Origin: JAADHU01 sp964446495
Lineage (GTDB): Bacteria > Pseudomonadota > Gammaproteobacteria > Steroidobacterales > Woeseiaceae
DNA: 21,439 bases
Assembly (NCBI GenBank): GCA_964446495.1
Contig: CAYUOY010000061.1
Coordinates: 1-21,439, forward strand
Reading direction: 5' to 3'
Shown: piece by piece, positions 7,100 through 15,964 of the stretch
Position numbering within the stretch: position 1 is the stretch's first letter
Layout of the letters: the number at the start of each line of letters is the position of its first letter
The notes under the pieces: model-generated
The model's database searches: none
What the model was told of the DNA's origin: nothing
Seen by the model: only the letters and a program-made list of their open reading frames with translations
Translations under genes and position numbers: made by a program

Positions 7100-7990
7100 T
7101 CATTTCAATGGCCATGTTTGCAACGCAATTCCTGCATTGGATGGACCGGCGATGAAAGCGACCTCCCCGCCGACCGGGCGAGGTCTGGCTTCTATTAACA
7201 CGCGTCCGCCCAACGCTTCCACTCTGGCGGTAATGGCGGCAGGATTTTCTACCCGCAAATAACTCACCCAAACCGGACTGAGTTCTTCCAGTGGATTGGC
7301 AAGAATGCCGGCGCGAGGTTTGTCACTCATTTTCAGGAGATGGTATTGCGACTCTGTGACGCGATCACTCTCAGTGTCCCGTTTGATCGATTGGTAGCCG
7401 AGTGCAGCCGCATAAAATCGGCCGGCGCTTTCGACGTCGGAACTCCACAATTCATCCCAGAGAAAACCTCCCATCGCTGGCTCATGGTCAACCGGGTCAC
7501 CGTCTTTCGTTTGCAGCAGCGCGAGTGGCGCACCCTCAGGGTCCTGCACCACAGCGATTCGCCCTCTTCGCTGCAGATCTTTAGGCGGTGTAAGTACCAT
7601 GCCGCCATTTGCGGCGATTGCGCGTGACGCCTGGTCAACGTCTTCAACCGACACCACGACTACCCACTGCGAAATATCGGTCCGACTATTGAGTGCCTTG
7701 GTATCAATCATCCCACCAATCAGGCGTCCGTCGTGCCGAATCAGGGTGTAAGCATCATCGGAATCCAGGCCAGCAACACTCTCGAAAGTCCAGCCAAACA
7801 GTTCCCCGTAGAAACGTTTGGAGGCGGCCGGATCATTGGTCAACAGATCGTGCCAGACGACCTTGCCCGGCAATCGAGCATCCGTCGGCGATTCGGTGAT
7901 CGCCGGCAGATCTAGATTGGTCGTAGCGCAGGCAGCGAGTAGCAGCGAGCAACTCAGGCCAATTGAAATATAGATTCGTTTAGCTTTCAT
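7100..7990 (-). CDS. Two-domain VOC (glyoxalase/bleomycin-resistance fold) lipoprotein
   Basis: The mature protein has two tandem vicinal-oxygen-chelate modules. The first (about residues 40-155) begins VVWHDLLTNDPAASKRFYGE, continues LFGWTFE and ends near VVQDPEGAPLALLQ. The second (about 165-290) begins FLWDELWSSDVESAGRFYAA and ends AGPSNAGIALQTWP. The start at ATG 7990 gives a 296-residue protein opening with MKAKR, a hydrophobic core and LLAAC (Cys21). It should therefore be a lipoprotein exposed to the periplasm, which is unusual for a fold best known from cytosolic enzymes. The function of such secreted VOC proteins is not established; binding or detoxification of small molecules is a guess. 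It lies 91 bp after the DUF2955 gene on the same strand. Confidence 0.85.
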   Translation of the reverse strand: MKAKRIYISIGLSCSLLLAACATTNLDLPAITESPTDARLPGKVVWHDLLTNDPAASKRFYGELFGWTFESVAGLDSDDAYTLIRHDGRLIGGMIDTKALNSRTDISQWVVVVSVEDVDQASRAIAANGGMVLTPPKDLQRRGRIAVVQDPEGAPLALLQTKDGDPVDHEPAMGGFLWDELWSSDVESAGRFYAAALGYQSIKRDTESDRVTESQYHLLKMSDKPRAGILANPLEELSPVWVSYLRVENPAAITARVEALGGRVLIEARPRPVGGEVAFIAGPSNAGIALQTWPLK

Positions 7991-8081
7991 TGTCGCTATT
8001 CCGAAACGGGCGGCCCGCAATCCTACCGTGTTTGCCGGCAGCGGTATATGCCAATGCCGTGCCGAGCGGGAGGTTGACTGA

Positions 8082-9188
8082 TCACTGCTCAGAGGCCTCG
8101 ATTCGGCGTTCTCTTTGCGGCGGAGGCCACAGCGCATCGAATACAAATACGGAGCCAACAGCATACAATGTTGCGCCGAAGAACATGGCAAGGCGCGACC
8201 AGAATGCTGCCCCGGCACTGCCACCAGCCTGGCCGTCCATGACGGCGGGCGCGAGAATTACGAGCATCGTCAGAAGGCCGTAGGACCAGGTAGCACCATC
8301 CCGGTGCATGCCCGGGCCGGAGAAGATTTTCGGTCCCGTGACAAGACCACCCACGCCAATCAACAAGACGTACAACAACAATGAAGGCCAGATGCTCAAG
8401 AGCTGCCAACCGATGACTGCACCGATCCCACCGATAGCGGTGGAGTAAAGCAGCGACTTGCCGGCCTGGTGCGTTTGATCCAGTCCCGCCTGCTGCCCCA
8501 TGGCGGACACCTTAATCAGTACGGCGACATAGCTGGCACTAGCACTCGACATAAGAAACCAGATAATGATCGGCATAACGATTAACAGGGATCGCCACGC
8601 GCTTCGCCGGGCAACCGATAATTCCGGTTTTGCCGGTTTTGCCGCTTTTGGACTCGTGGCGGCGGCAACGACTGCAGCCGGCCTGGCCAGAGAATCGGGC
8701 AACAACGCATGGCCTACCCAAACGAAAATTACGCCGAAAATCGCGCCCATAGTGAGCCCGTTGAGAACCCCGAGCACTGCATCAATGGAGACCGTACCGA
8801 TTGAAGTGGTAATGGCCAGTCCCATGGTCGCAAATGCCCCCAAAATGGGCGAGCCGCCTCGGGCCGTGTAGTAAAAACTGTGAAACAAAGCGACCGTGAG
8901 CAAGCCTATTCCGACCATGCGCTGGTTCAGTATAAACGGCAGCAATGCCATACCTGCGTAGCAGCAAACAACCAGAACCACCACAAATTTGATGCCATTT
9001 TTAAGTGACAACGCCGGCAGCGGCAGCGCCAGGATGAACATCGTGAAAACCGGAGCGATAAAGGACAACGGCCAGTTTATGATCTGTGAAAAACCCATGG
9101 ACATGGCCATGGCAAGTGACATACGCAAAATGCGGACACTGGCGATGTCCATGCCAGCGCTGGCGGAAACGCGGCTGTCAGAAAGCAT
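8082..9188 (-). CDS. DUF2955 family inner-membrane protein (export-associated)
   Basis: This 368-residue polytopic membrane protein has about ten hydrophobic helices split into two halves by a hydrophilic Ala/Pro/Lys-rich stretch near the middle (around residues 170-190). The layout and the sequence around NWPLSFIAPVFTMFILALPL match the DUF2955 family, which is distantly similar to FUSC/aromatic-acid exporter proteins. DUF2955 genes are usually found beside HlyD/EmrA adaptors. Here the start codon lies 11 bp inside the end of the adaptor gene, so the two are translationally coupled. I infer that it is the inner-membrane partner of the NodT-HlyD pair. An internal ATG at 9152 is a possible alternative start; neither has a strong ribosome-binding site. 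Confidence 0.82.
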   Translation of the reverse strand: MLSDSRVSASAGMDIASVRILRMSLAMAMSMGFSQIINWPLSFIAPVFTMFILALPLPALSLKNGIKFVVVLVVCCYAGMALLPFILNQRMVGIGLLTVALFHSFYYTARGGSPILGAFATMGLAITTSIGTVSIDAVLGVLNGLTMGAIFGVIFVWVGHALLPDSLARPAAVVAAATSPKAAKPAKPELSVARRSAWRSLLIVMPIIIWFLMSSASASYVAVLIKVSAMGQQAGLDQTHQAGKSLLYSTAIGGIGAVIGWQLLSIWPSLLLYVLLIGVGGLVTGPKIFSGPGMHRDGATWSYGLLTMLVILAPAVMDGQAGGSAGAAFWSRLAMFFGATLYAVGSVFVFDALWPPPQRERRIEASEQ

Positions 9189-10317
9189 AGGTTAAGATAC
9201 TAACGATCCTGATGTAGATCTTGCCGGCGGCGTTGAACAACCAGTTTTTGCCTGTGTAGGCCATGACTGACGCCTGTGCGCCGACCCGTATAGCCAGGCG
9301 ATCGTCGGCGTTTGACAGTCTAAATTCGATTTGCACCGGAAACCGCTGCGCATCTCGTAACCATTGTCGATTGTTGTCCACACTCGGCAGGCTGCCCAGT
9401 GGTGCCGTTGCGATGTCCACGCCGAATCCCGTGCTGACGATGGTTCCGGAAATCACCCTGGCCGGCAGTGCATCGAATACTATCTCTACCGCATCACCCG
9501 GGTTTATATGGCCAAGGTTGTTTTCAGTGAAGTCCGCCTGTATCCAGATATTGTGGATACTGATAAAGGTCATTTGCGGGGCACCGGCTGCAGCAAAGTT
9601 TCCGCGATCCAGCCGGACATCGGTCACCAGGCCATTGTATGCCGCTCGAATGGTGGTTCTAGACAGATCAAGCTTTGCCTGATCGACTGCCGCTTGCGCC
9701 TGCAGGATTCTTGAGTTCTGGTCACCGGTTTCGCCAAGGTCCTGCCGAGCCTTTTCCACATTCGCCTGTGCTGCCGCAAACTGGGAGACTGATACCATCA
9801 AGCTGGCTTCGGCCTGTTCCAGTCGACGATCCGATATCGCGCCAGGATCTTCGTCCTTGATCCGGCGTAGCCGAATCGCGTCTTGTTCTGCACGCACGAC
9901 ATTTGCTCGGACTGACTCCATGGATGCTTTGGCAGCATCAACGTTAGCCATCGAGACGCCTGTTGCCTGCCGCGCCGACTGCAGGTTAGCCAGTGCAGTC
10001 TCGACCGCCAGTTCATAGGAATCAGGCTCGATACGGAATAATTCCTGGCCTGTTTCGACGTACTGATTACTCTCGACCAGTACGTCAACGACGATTCCCG
10101 AGACCTGCGATGCCACGGGAACCACCAGCGCGTGCACTCGAGCTTGCGTTGTATACGGTGTCACCCGATCCGCTATCAGGTACCAGAACATCAGCACGAC
10201 ACATGTCCCCAGGACGATCAGAGTCCATTTTCTTACCGGATCTGCCGCCACCTTCTCTGCAGCGACCTCCTCGACGTCCTGATCTGCTTTGTTTGCTTTA
10301 TCTGTTTCGTTCGACAT
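9178..10317 (-). CDS. HlyD/EmrA-type periplasmic adaptor protein
   Basis: This is a membrane-fusion (adaptor) subunit of a tripartite exporter. A cytoplasmic acidic/lysine-rich N-terminus of about 30 residues leads into one transmembrane helix (about 31-49). A beta-strand/lipoyl-like region follows (VVPVASQVSGIVVDVLVESN, then QYVETGQELFRIEPDSY), then an Ala/Gln-rich coiled-coil hairpin (about 100-205). The second lipoyl half comes next (TTIRAAYNGLVTDVRLDRGN), and a beta-barrel domain ends the protein. The 379-residue length is typical of EmrA-like adaptors. The gene overlaps the preceding NodT-type gene by 20 bp and the following DUF2955 gene by 11 bp. Transported compounds cannot be deduced. 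Confidence 0.93.
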   Translation of the reverse strand: MSNETDKANKADQDVEEVAAEKVAADPVRKWTLIVLGTCVVLMFWYLIADRVTPYTTQARVHALVVPVASQVSGIVVDVLVESNQYVETGQELFRIEPDSYELAVETALANLQSARQATGVSMANVDAAKASMESVRANVVRAEQDAIRLRRIKDEDPGAISDRRLEQAEASLMVSVSQFAAAQANVEKARQDLGETGDQNSRILQAQAAVDQAKLDLSRTTIRAAYNGLVTDVRLDRGNFAAAGAPQMTFISIHNIWIQADFTENNLGHINPGDAVEIVFDALPARVISGTIVSTGFGVDIATAPLGSLPSVDNNRQWLRDAQRFPVQIEFRLSNADDRLAIRVGAQASVMAYTGKNWLFNAAGKIYIRIVSILTYAF

Positions 10318-11869
10318 TGTCTTCGTTGATGCTGTCGCGATCCGTATCTAACATCTCGCCCCAGTCAGTTCGTTGCTCCATCTCGGCGCGAGACTCTGCG
10401 TCAACAAACGCCCCGCGGTCTACTTGCCAACCGCCACCTAGTGCGCGGTACACCTGGGTAAGACTGCGAACAGCCAGACCCTTGTTCGATACGTAACGTT
10501 GTTGCTGCGCAAAGAGCGATTGCTGCGCGTCAAGTACGCGCTGATAGTCGGCAAAACCCTCTTTGTAACGCAGCATCGATAACTCTGTAGAGCGCCTCGC
10601 CGCAGCTACGCTCTTGACGAGTATGTCATCCTGCTGGCGGCTACCAACAAATGCGACCATGGCGTCTTGCACTTCGCGTGCCGCCTGGATAACGGTTTCC
10701 CGATACGCTATCAATGCTTGCTGCAAGCGCGCGTCCTGCACCCGCACGTTATTTTTTATGCGACCGTAGTTTAGAAACGGCCAGACAAAACTCGGTCCGA
10801 CAGAATAGGTCAGGCTTTCGGCACGGAACAACTCACCGATGCCGTCATTCCCCGTCCGGGTGGTATCTGTTCCACCAGCGGCAGCAAGACCGAGTGAGCC
10901 ACTGATGCTGAAGCTCGGATATAAATTTGCCTTGGCGACGCCTACCTGCGCATTCTGCGCCACGGCGACCATCTCTGCACGACGCACGTCAGGCCGCTGC
11001 CGAACCATGTCGGCTGGCACACCGACCGTGATGTTCCCGGGAATGACTGGAATATCACCCTCGCCCAGCAATGGCGATAAATCCGTCGGCGACTGGCCCA
11101 GCAAGGTATTCATTGCGTGCTGCGCCTGGCGGAGAGTGACCTCGAATCCCGGAATGGTCGCCTCGGTACTAAGAAGCAGCGTTTCCGCCTGCTGTACATC
11201 CAGTTCATTACTCGAACCGTAGCGGTACAGTACGTCAACAATTTCGTAGCTTCGTTGTTGCAAAGCGAGGTTTTCCCGCGCGATTCGCAATTGCTCCTGG
11301 GTCGTTCTTATGACGGTATAGGTATCGACTACCTGCGCCGTCAGCAGCACCAGGGTGTCATCAAAACTTGCCAGGTTGGCCAGCAGGTTCGCGTCGGCCG
11401 ATTCGATGCCACGGCGAAATCGACCCCAGAAATCGATTTCCCAGGAAGCACCAACGCCAAGACTGTATTGCCTGAAGCTGAGGTCGCCGGCCGTGGTATT
11501 TGCGTTGCTTTCGCTGGCAGAGTTGGCAGTGGCCGAGCCGGTTGCAAATTGCGATTGCGGGTATTGGTTGCCGATCGCGATGCCAAGAGCGGCACGTGCC
11601 TCCAATATCCGCAGGCCTGCTATCTTGATATTGTTATTTTGCAACCGCGTTTGTGAAACCAGTCGGTCGAGTATCGGGTCATTCAGCAGTTTCCACCAGG
11701 CCTCCGAGTCCTGTTTCGTAAACTGCAGTTCATCGCGAATATATTCCGACCATTGTTCGTTCACAGCGGGATCAGGACGCACGTAGTCCGGTCCAACAGG
11801 CGCGCAAGCCACAAGCAATCCAAGCGGAATCAGACCCATGATTCGCGTATTTATTCGACGAATTTTCAT
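10298..11869 (-). CDS. NodT-family outer-membrane efflux lipoprotein (TolC-like)
   Basis: This is the outer-membrane channel of a tripartite exporter. The N-terminus is a lipoprotein signal ending in LLVAC (Cys22), followed by the family hallmark APVGPDYVRP. Two OEP repeats (PF02321) follow. Recognisable stretches are LGVGASWEIDFWGRFRRGIE in the first half and VPADMVRQRPDVRRAEM plus FLNYGRIKNNVRVQDARLQQ in the second. The protein has 523 residues. It ends with an Asp/Glu-rich tail of about 35 residues beyond the usual core, and the last codons overlap the adaptor gene. No clear ribosome-binding site precedes the ATG at 11869. The AI-2E gene ends 48 bp upstream, so shared transcription is likely but translational coupling is not evident. 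Confidence 0.94.
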   Translation of the reverse strand: MKIRRINTRIMGLIPLGLLVACAPVGPDYVRPDPAVNEQWSEYIRDELQFTKQDSEAWWKLLNDPILDRLVSQTRLQNNNIKIAGLRILEARAALGIAIGNQYPQSQFATGSATANSASESNANTTAGDLSFRQYSLGVGASWEIDFWGRFRRGIESADANLLANLASFDDTLVLLTAQVVDTYTVIRTTQEQLRIARENLALQQRSYEIVDVLYRYGSSNELDVQQAETLLLSTEATIPGFEVTLRQAQHAMNTLLGQSPTDLSPLLGEGDIPVIPGNITVGVPADMVRQRPDVRRAEMVAVAQNAQVGVAKANLYPSFSISGSLGLAAAGGTDTTRTGNDGIGELFRAESLTYSVGPSFVWPFLNYGRIKNNVRVQDARLQQALIAYRETVIQAAREVQDAMVAFVGSRQQDDILVKSVAAARRSTELSMLRYKEGFADYQRVLDAQQSLFAQQQRYVSNKGLAVRSLTQVYRALGGGWQVDRGAFVDAESRAEMEQRTDWGEMLDTDRDSINEDNVERNR

Positions 11870-11917
11870 CGGTGTTTGAATCGTAATCAGCCAGCTATCC
11901 AGCCCGGGGACAACAGC

Positions 11918-13018
11918 CTACGTTGTCGTTTCGTCGATGGTCTTTTTGGGATTATTCAATTCATCCGTTTCCATCCACGCTTTCAGGATTTCATAGCCAA
12001 GCGCCAACACAACGGCGCCGACAAACAGCCCCATTATCCCCATGAGAATGGCACCACCGATTGCTCCCAAGAGGATAACCAAAGCGGGCACCGCGACACC
12101 ACGTCCAAGGAGCATCGGCTTCAATACGGAATCACTAAGGCTGACGATAACGGAATAAACGGCGAAAAGTGTTGCGGGCATAGGGTCGGCCACGGAGAAC
12201 ACCCAGAAGGCGATCGGTCCGAGGATTATGAGCGTGGGTAATTGGACAATTGCCAGGATCAAAATCAACACGGTCCAGATGCCGGCGCCTGGCACACCCA
12301 TGGCGATAAGACCGATGGCTGACAGTACCGCCTGAATAATAGCCACTCCAAGCACACCCTTCGTCACACTACGAATGGTGGCGATGATCAAATCAGTAAA
12401 TGCTTCGCCGCGACCTCCGACCAGGCTGGACGATAACGTCAATGCCGTTTTGTAGCCACCTTTTGCGCTCACGAGAAAGACACCGGCAATAATGAGTGAA
12501 ATGCTGAACTGAAGAATTCCCAGCACCATCGAGCCGGCACCTCGCAACATGCCCTCGCCCAGGGCGACCAGCTGCGGCTTAAAGGATTTAAGGGTCTGTT
12601 CGAGATCGGCCGCCGCACTGCTCCACGCCGAGAATACTTTCTCGCCGATCACCGGCCAGTCTGCAACGGATGGATCCGGGGCTGGGATGGTTACGTTGCC
12701 GGCCTTCAGGTCAGTGCCAACACTGGTTAGTCCGGAGATGCTCGAATCCGCTGTCAGGTAGAAAGGCACGACCAGAATTACCAGACCGAGCAGAACAAAT
12801 ACGGTGGCAGATGATTTCTCCCGACCGCCAAGTCGGGCGGTAAGACTGACATGCAGCGGATAAATTCCGACCGCGATAATCAATCCCCACATGACCAACC
12901 CCAGGAATGGCGACAATATGCGGTAACACCACACCAGCAACAGAGCCATGGCCCCGATCTGGATAAATGATGCCATTGCGTTTTTCTGGAAAGCTCTATC
13001 GGCTGCGTCGGCGTTCAT
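11918..13018 (-). CDS. AI-2E family transporter (PF01594) membrane protein
   Basis: This polytopic inner-membrane protein belongs to the AI-2E/TqsA/PerM superfamily, whose members include signal exporters and cation/proton antiporters. The family pattern is visible. Paired N-terminal helices (ALLLVWCYRILSPFLGLVMW, then GLIIAVGIYPL) precede a soluble segment around residues 80-150. Four or more closely packed C-terminal helices follow, with SLSDSVLKPMLLGRG, the equivalent of the family's conserved N-x-x-x-P segment. I chose the ATG at 13018, which has AAGGGGG 6 nt upstream and gives 366 residues; a GTG at 13054 is an in-frame alternative with weaker support. It heads the minus-strand gene series that continues into the export operon and is divergent from the molybdenum hydroxylase genes. 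Confidence 0.92.
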   Translation of the reverse strand: MNADAADRAFQKNAMASFIQIGAMALLLVWCYRILSPFLGLVMWGLIIAVGIYPLHVSLTARLGGREKSSATVFVLLGLVILVVPFYLTADSSISGLTSVGTDLKAGNVTIPAPDPSVADWPVIGEKVFSAWSSAAADLEQTLKSFKPQLVALGEGMLRGAGSMVLGILQFSISLIIAGVFLVSAKGGYKTALTLSSSLVGGRGEAFTDLIIATIRSVTKGVLGVAIIQAVLSAIGLIAMGVPGAGIWTVLILILAIVQLPTLIILGPIAFWVFSVADPMPATLFAVYSVIVSLSDSVLKPMLLGRGVAVPALVILLGAIGGAILMGIMGLFVGAVVLALGYEILKAWMETDELNNPKKTIDETTT

Positions 13019-13091
13019 GTGTTGCCCCCTTAATTGAGATATAACCGCGCCCACGCAGATTGCGCCAGCTGGGCGGTATTGGTTGAATTAC

Positions 13092-13126
13092 GGGCAACAA
13101 CTTTTGCTATGGTTAATCTGTTGCCC
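13092..13126. promoter_or_regulatory. 8-bp inverted repeat in the divergent AI-2E / hydroxylase intergenic region
   Basis: GGGCAACA (13092-13099) and TGTTGCCC (13119-13126) form a perfect inverted repeat with a 19-nt spacer. It lies in the 220-bp gap between the divergent genes starting at 13018 and 13239. It could be an operator for a dimeric regulator or a small hairpin. No convincing sigma70 promoter was placed around it. Confidence 0.3.
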
Positions 13127-13238
13127 TTGTGGCAGTCAACAGTCTAATTCCATTAGTGATTGGCAGCAACGTATTCCCGAAAGAAGAGCCGCCAGTCAAA
13201 AAGTGCTAAATTGGCGGCCCAGCCGACAGGAGACAGTC

Positions 13239-13697
13239 ATGATCGAGTTTGAAGTCAACGGCAAGGTGGTCACGACAGACAGCGACCCCGAAACGCCACT
13301 CTTGTGGGTTATTCGCGACGAATTCAAGCTGAAAGGCACCAAATTCGGCTGCGGGATCGCCCAGTGCGGTGCCTGTACGGTGCATCTCGATGGTACCGCG
13401 ATACGCTCGTGCACGGCACCGGTCAGTATTGCCGCCGGTCGTTCAGTGACCACCATTGAGGGCCTGGAGACACAGGCGGGAGAAGCCCTGAAAAAAGCGT
13501 GGGTACAGGAACAAGTACCACAATGCGGATACTGCCAGTCCGGTCAGATCATGCAGGCCGCCGACCTGCTGGCCGGGAACTCGAATCCAGATGACGAAGA
13601 GATCAATGCTGCGATGAACGGTAATCTCTGTCGCTGCATGGCCTACGGGCGCATTCGCAAGGCAATCAAGACCGCCGCAAACGCAGAGGAGGCATAG
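13239..13697 (+). CDS. (2Fe-2S)-binding small subunit of a molybdenum hydroxylase (IorA type)
   Basis: This is the electron-transfer subunit of an isoquinoline 1-oxidoreductase / aldehyde-oxidase-like enzyme. All eight cysteines for two [2Fe-2S] clusters are present. The plant-ferredoxin type cluster is at Cys38, 43, 46 and 58 (CGIAQCGACTVHLDG). The helical-domain cluster is at Cys96, 99, 131 and 133 (CGYCQSGQIM and CRC). The ATG at 13239 follows CAGGAGA and gives the usual 152 residues; the open frame extends further upstream without a credible start. The large subunit follows after 2 bp. There is no FAD subunit gene nearby, as is usual for IorAB-type enzymes, which pass electrons to a cytochrome or other acceptor. 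Confidence 0.95.
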   Translation: MIEFEVNGKVVTTDSDPETPLLWVIRDEFKLKGTKFGCGIAQCGACTVHLDGTAIRSCTAPVSIAAGRSVTTIEGLETQAGEALKKAWVQEQVPQCGYCQSGQIMQAADLLAGNSNPDDEEINAAMNGNLCRCMAYGRIRKAIKTAANAEEA

Positions 13698-13699
13698 AC

Positions 13700-15964
13700 A
13701 TGGGAATTCGACAGAAAGGACAACTCATGGATCGCCGCACATTCCTGGCAACCAGCGCGAGTGCCGGTCTGGTTATGGGTGTGGGAACATTACTGCCCGG
13801 TTGCAGCCGCGAAAAGGCCGCGAGTGATCTGGCCGCCGGCGATGCCAGTCGGGTCTTCTCGCCGGCCGTATGGTTTGAAATCAACGGCAGTGGCGCCGTT
13901 CAGATCAACATTGCGAAGGCCGAGATGGGGCAGCACGTAGGCACCGCGTTGGCGCGCATCGTTGCGGATGAGCTTGGCGCGGACTGGGACAGGGTAACGA
14001 TCAGGCACGTGGACACAGATCCAAAATGGGGCTACATGGTAACGGGTGGTTCGTGGTCGGTATTCACCGGTTTTACCATGCTGTCGCAGGCCGGCGCCGC
14101 CGGACGGACGGTATTGATCGCTGCAGGAGCCAGGTTGCTTGGCGTGGATGCGGCTGATTGTTCGGCCGAATCTGGCGCGGTTGTAGCGGGTGATCAGCGC
14201 GTGTCTTTTGCGGATATTGTGGCAAAGGGCGATATCAGCCAAACCTTTAGTGCCGAGGAACTGGCCGCCATGCCGGTCAAAGCGGCCGCAGATCGACAGT
14301 TGATCGGCAAAGACGTCAAGGCGCTGGATATTCCAGAGAAGTCGCGCGGGGCCGGTGTCTACGGACTCGATATCGAACTTCCGGAAATGGTGTATGCGCA
14401 TCCGCTGCTGCCACCGACCCGCTACGGCAGCACGATTCTGGCGATCGATGACAGTGCGGCAAAGGACATTTCAGGTTATTTACAAACGCTGACAATCAGT
14501 GATCCCAGCGATCTTATTCAGGGCTGGGCACTGGTCATTGCGGAGAGTTTCCCGGCGGCCATGAAAGCCTCGGCCGCCGTGATGGTCGATTGGAGTGCAG
14601 GACCCACGGCCGACGTCAGCGAGGCGGAATTATTTGCTGAAGGGGCCAGACTCACGGCCGATACGGCGAACGGCATACTGGTAGTTGATGACGGTGACGT
14701 CGCGGCGGCCAGGGACGATGCCGCGAATTCACATACGGCCACTTATCGAACCGGCACAGTGCTGCATTTTACCCTGGAACCACAAAACGCATTGGTCGAA
14801 TGGATTGATGGCAAATGCCATATACATGCAGGCAATCAATGGCAATCGCTAATCTTGCCTTATCTCGCCGCGGCACTTGAAATTGCAGAGAGCGACATTG
14901 TGATTCATCAGTATTACCTCGGTGGGGGCTTTGGTCGTCGATTGTTCGGCGACCAAATGGTGCCAGCCGCCCTCGCGGCTCGCGAGCTTGGTCGACCGGT
15001 CAAGCTAATACTACAGCGCGCCGAAGACAGCCGTTTCGATTGCGTACGATCCCCTTCGGTTTGCAAGTTCGATGCATCCATTGACGCCGATGGTAAGTTG
15101 ACCGGTATCGAACACGCCGCCGCCGCAGGTTGGCCGACGCTTTCAATGGCACCGGGCTTCCTCGCCGATGCTGTCGATGGTAATGGCAAGTACGATACGT
15201 TCTCGATCAGCGGCGCAGATCACTGGTACACATTGCGGAATCATCGGGTTCGCGCCATCAATAACGATCTCGCGCAGCGTACTTTCCTGCCCGGCTGGTT
15301 GCGTTCGGTAGGTCCCGGCTGGATTGGCTGGGGGGTCGAAAGTTTTATGGATGAACTGGCGGCGATTGCTGGCAAGGACCCGATCGATTATCGGCTCGCC
15401 CTCCTCGACGCCTCTGGCAAGAACGCCGGGAGTACACCCAATTCCGTAGGAGGTGCAGCGCGGCTGGCTGCCGTGCTCACCGAGGTCAGAGACCGGTCGG
15501 ATTGGGAGCGCTTATTGCCACAAGGCGAGGCTTTGGGCGTCGCTGTCGCCGCCGGACAGGAACGCAATATGCCGACGTGGACAGCCTGTGTCGCACATGT
15601 GAAAGTTGATGAGACAACAAAAGCAATTACGGTCAAAAAGATCTGGCAGACGATCGATTGTGGCACGGTCGTACACCCCAATGGCGCTTTGGCCCAGGCA
15701 GAGGGTGCTGCACTGTGGGGTGTGAGTCTCGCGCTGTATGAGGGAACAACCATCAAACAAGGACAGGTTGCCGACACAAACCTGAAAACCTATACGCCAT
15801 TGCGTATGGCAGATGCACCAGAACTGGATATTCGCTTCGTCGAGAGCACCGAGTTTCCAACCGGGCTGGGTGAGCCCCCGATGATTGCGGTTGCCCCGGC
15901 CATCGGCAATGCAGTCTTTGCCGCCACCGGACAGCGGGTACGAGATTTACCGATACGACTCTAG
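13700..15964 (+). CDS. Molybdopterin-binding large subunit of a molybdenum hydroxylase (IorB type), Tat lipoprotein
   Basis: This is the catalytic subunit of a xanthine-dehydrogenase-family enzyme that hydroxylates N-heterocycles or oxidises aldehydes using a Mo-pterin cofactor. The N-terminus carries a twin-arginine signal (DRRTFLATSASAG, Arg12-Arg13) running into LLPGC (Cys35). This predicts folded Tat export with the 2Fe-2S partner followed by lipid anchoring. IorB hallmarks are LGGGFGRR (Gly408-Arg414) and the C-terminal GLGEPP, whose Glu725 matches the essential active-site glutamate of the family. At 754 residues it has normal IorB length. Two starts are plausible: ATG 13700 behind AGAGGAGG, used here, and ATG 13727 behind AAAGGA. 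Substrate is unknown. Confidence 0.94.
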   Translation: MGIRQKGQLMDRRTFLATSASAGLVMGVGTLLPGCSREKAASDLAAGDASRVFSPAVWFEINGSGAVQINIAKAEMGQHVGTALARIVADELGADWDRVTIRHVDTDPKWGYMVTGGSWSVFTGFTMLSQAGAAGRTVLIAAGARLLGVDAADCSAESGAVVAGDQRVSFADIVAKGDISQTFSAEELAAMPVKAAADRQLIGKDVKALDIPEKSRGAGVYGLDIELPEMVYAHPLLPPTRYGSTILAIDDSAAKDISGYLQTLTISDPSDLIQGWALVIAESFPAAMKASAAVMVDWSAGPTADVSEAELFAEGARLTADTANGILVVDDGDVAAARDDAANSHTATYRTGTVLHFTLEPQNALVEWIDGKCHIHAGNQWQSLILPYLAAALEIAESDIVIHQYYLGGGFGRRLFGDQMVPAALAARELGRPVKLILQRAEDSRFDCVRSPSVCKFDASIDADGKLTGIEHAAAAGWPTLSMAPGFLADAVDGNGKYDTFSISGADHWYTLRNHRVRAINNDLAQRTFLPGWLRSVGPGWIGWGVESFMDELAAIAGKDPIDYRLALLDASGKNAGSTPNSVGGAARLAAVLTEVRDRSDWERLLPQGEALGVAVAAGQERNMPTWTACVAHVKVDETTKAITVKKIWQTIDCGTVVHPNGALAQAEGAALWGVSLALYEGTTIKQGQVADTNLKTYTPLRMADAPELDIRFVESTEFPTGLGEPPMIAVAPAIGNAVFAATGQRVRDLPIRL

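Noticed and set aside
11117..11656. Plus-strand open frame of about 179 codons inside the NodT-type gene
   Set aside because: It is antisense to a strongly supported outer-membrane factor and has no recognisable domain or start signal.
13790..14401. Long minus-strand open frame inside the molybdenum hydroxylase large-subunit gene
   Set aside because: It lies wholly antisense to a gene with clear catalytic motifs. It has no family resemblance and is explained by codon bias on the coding strand.
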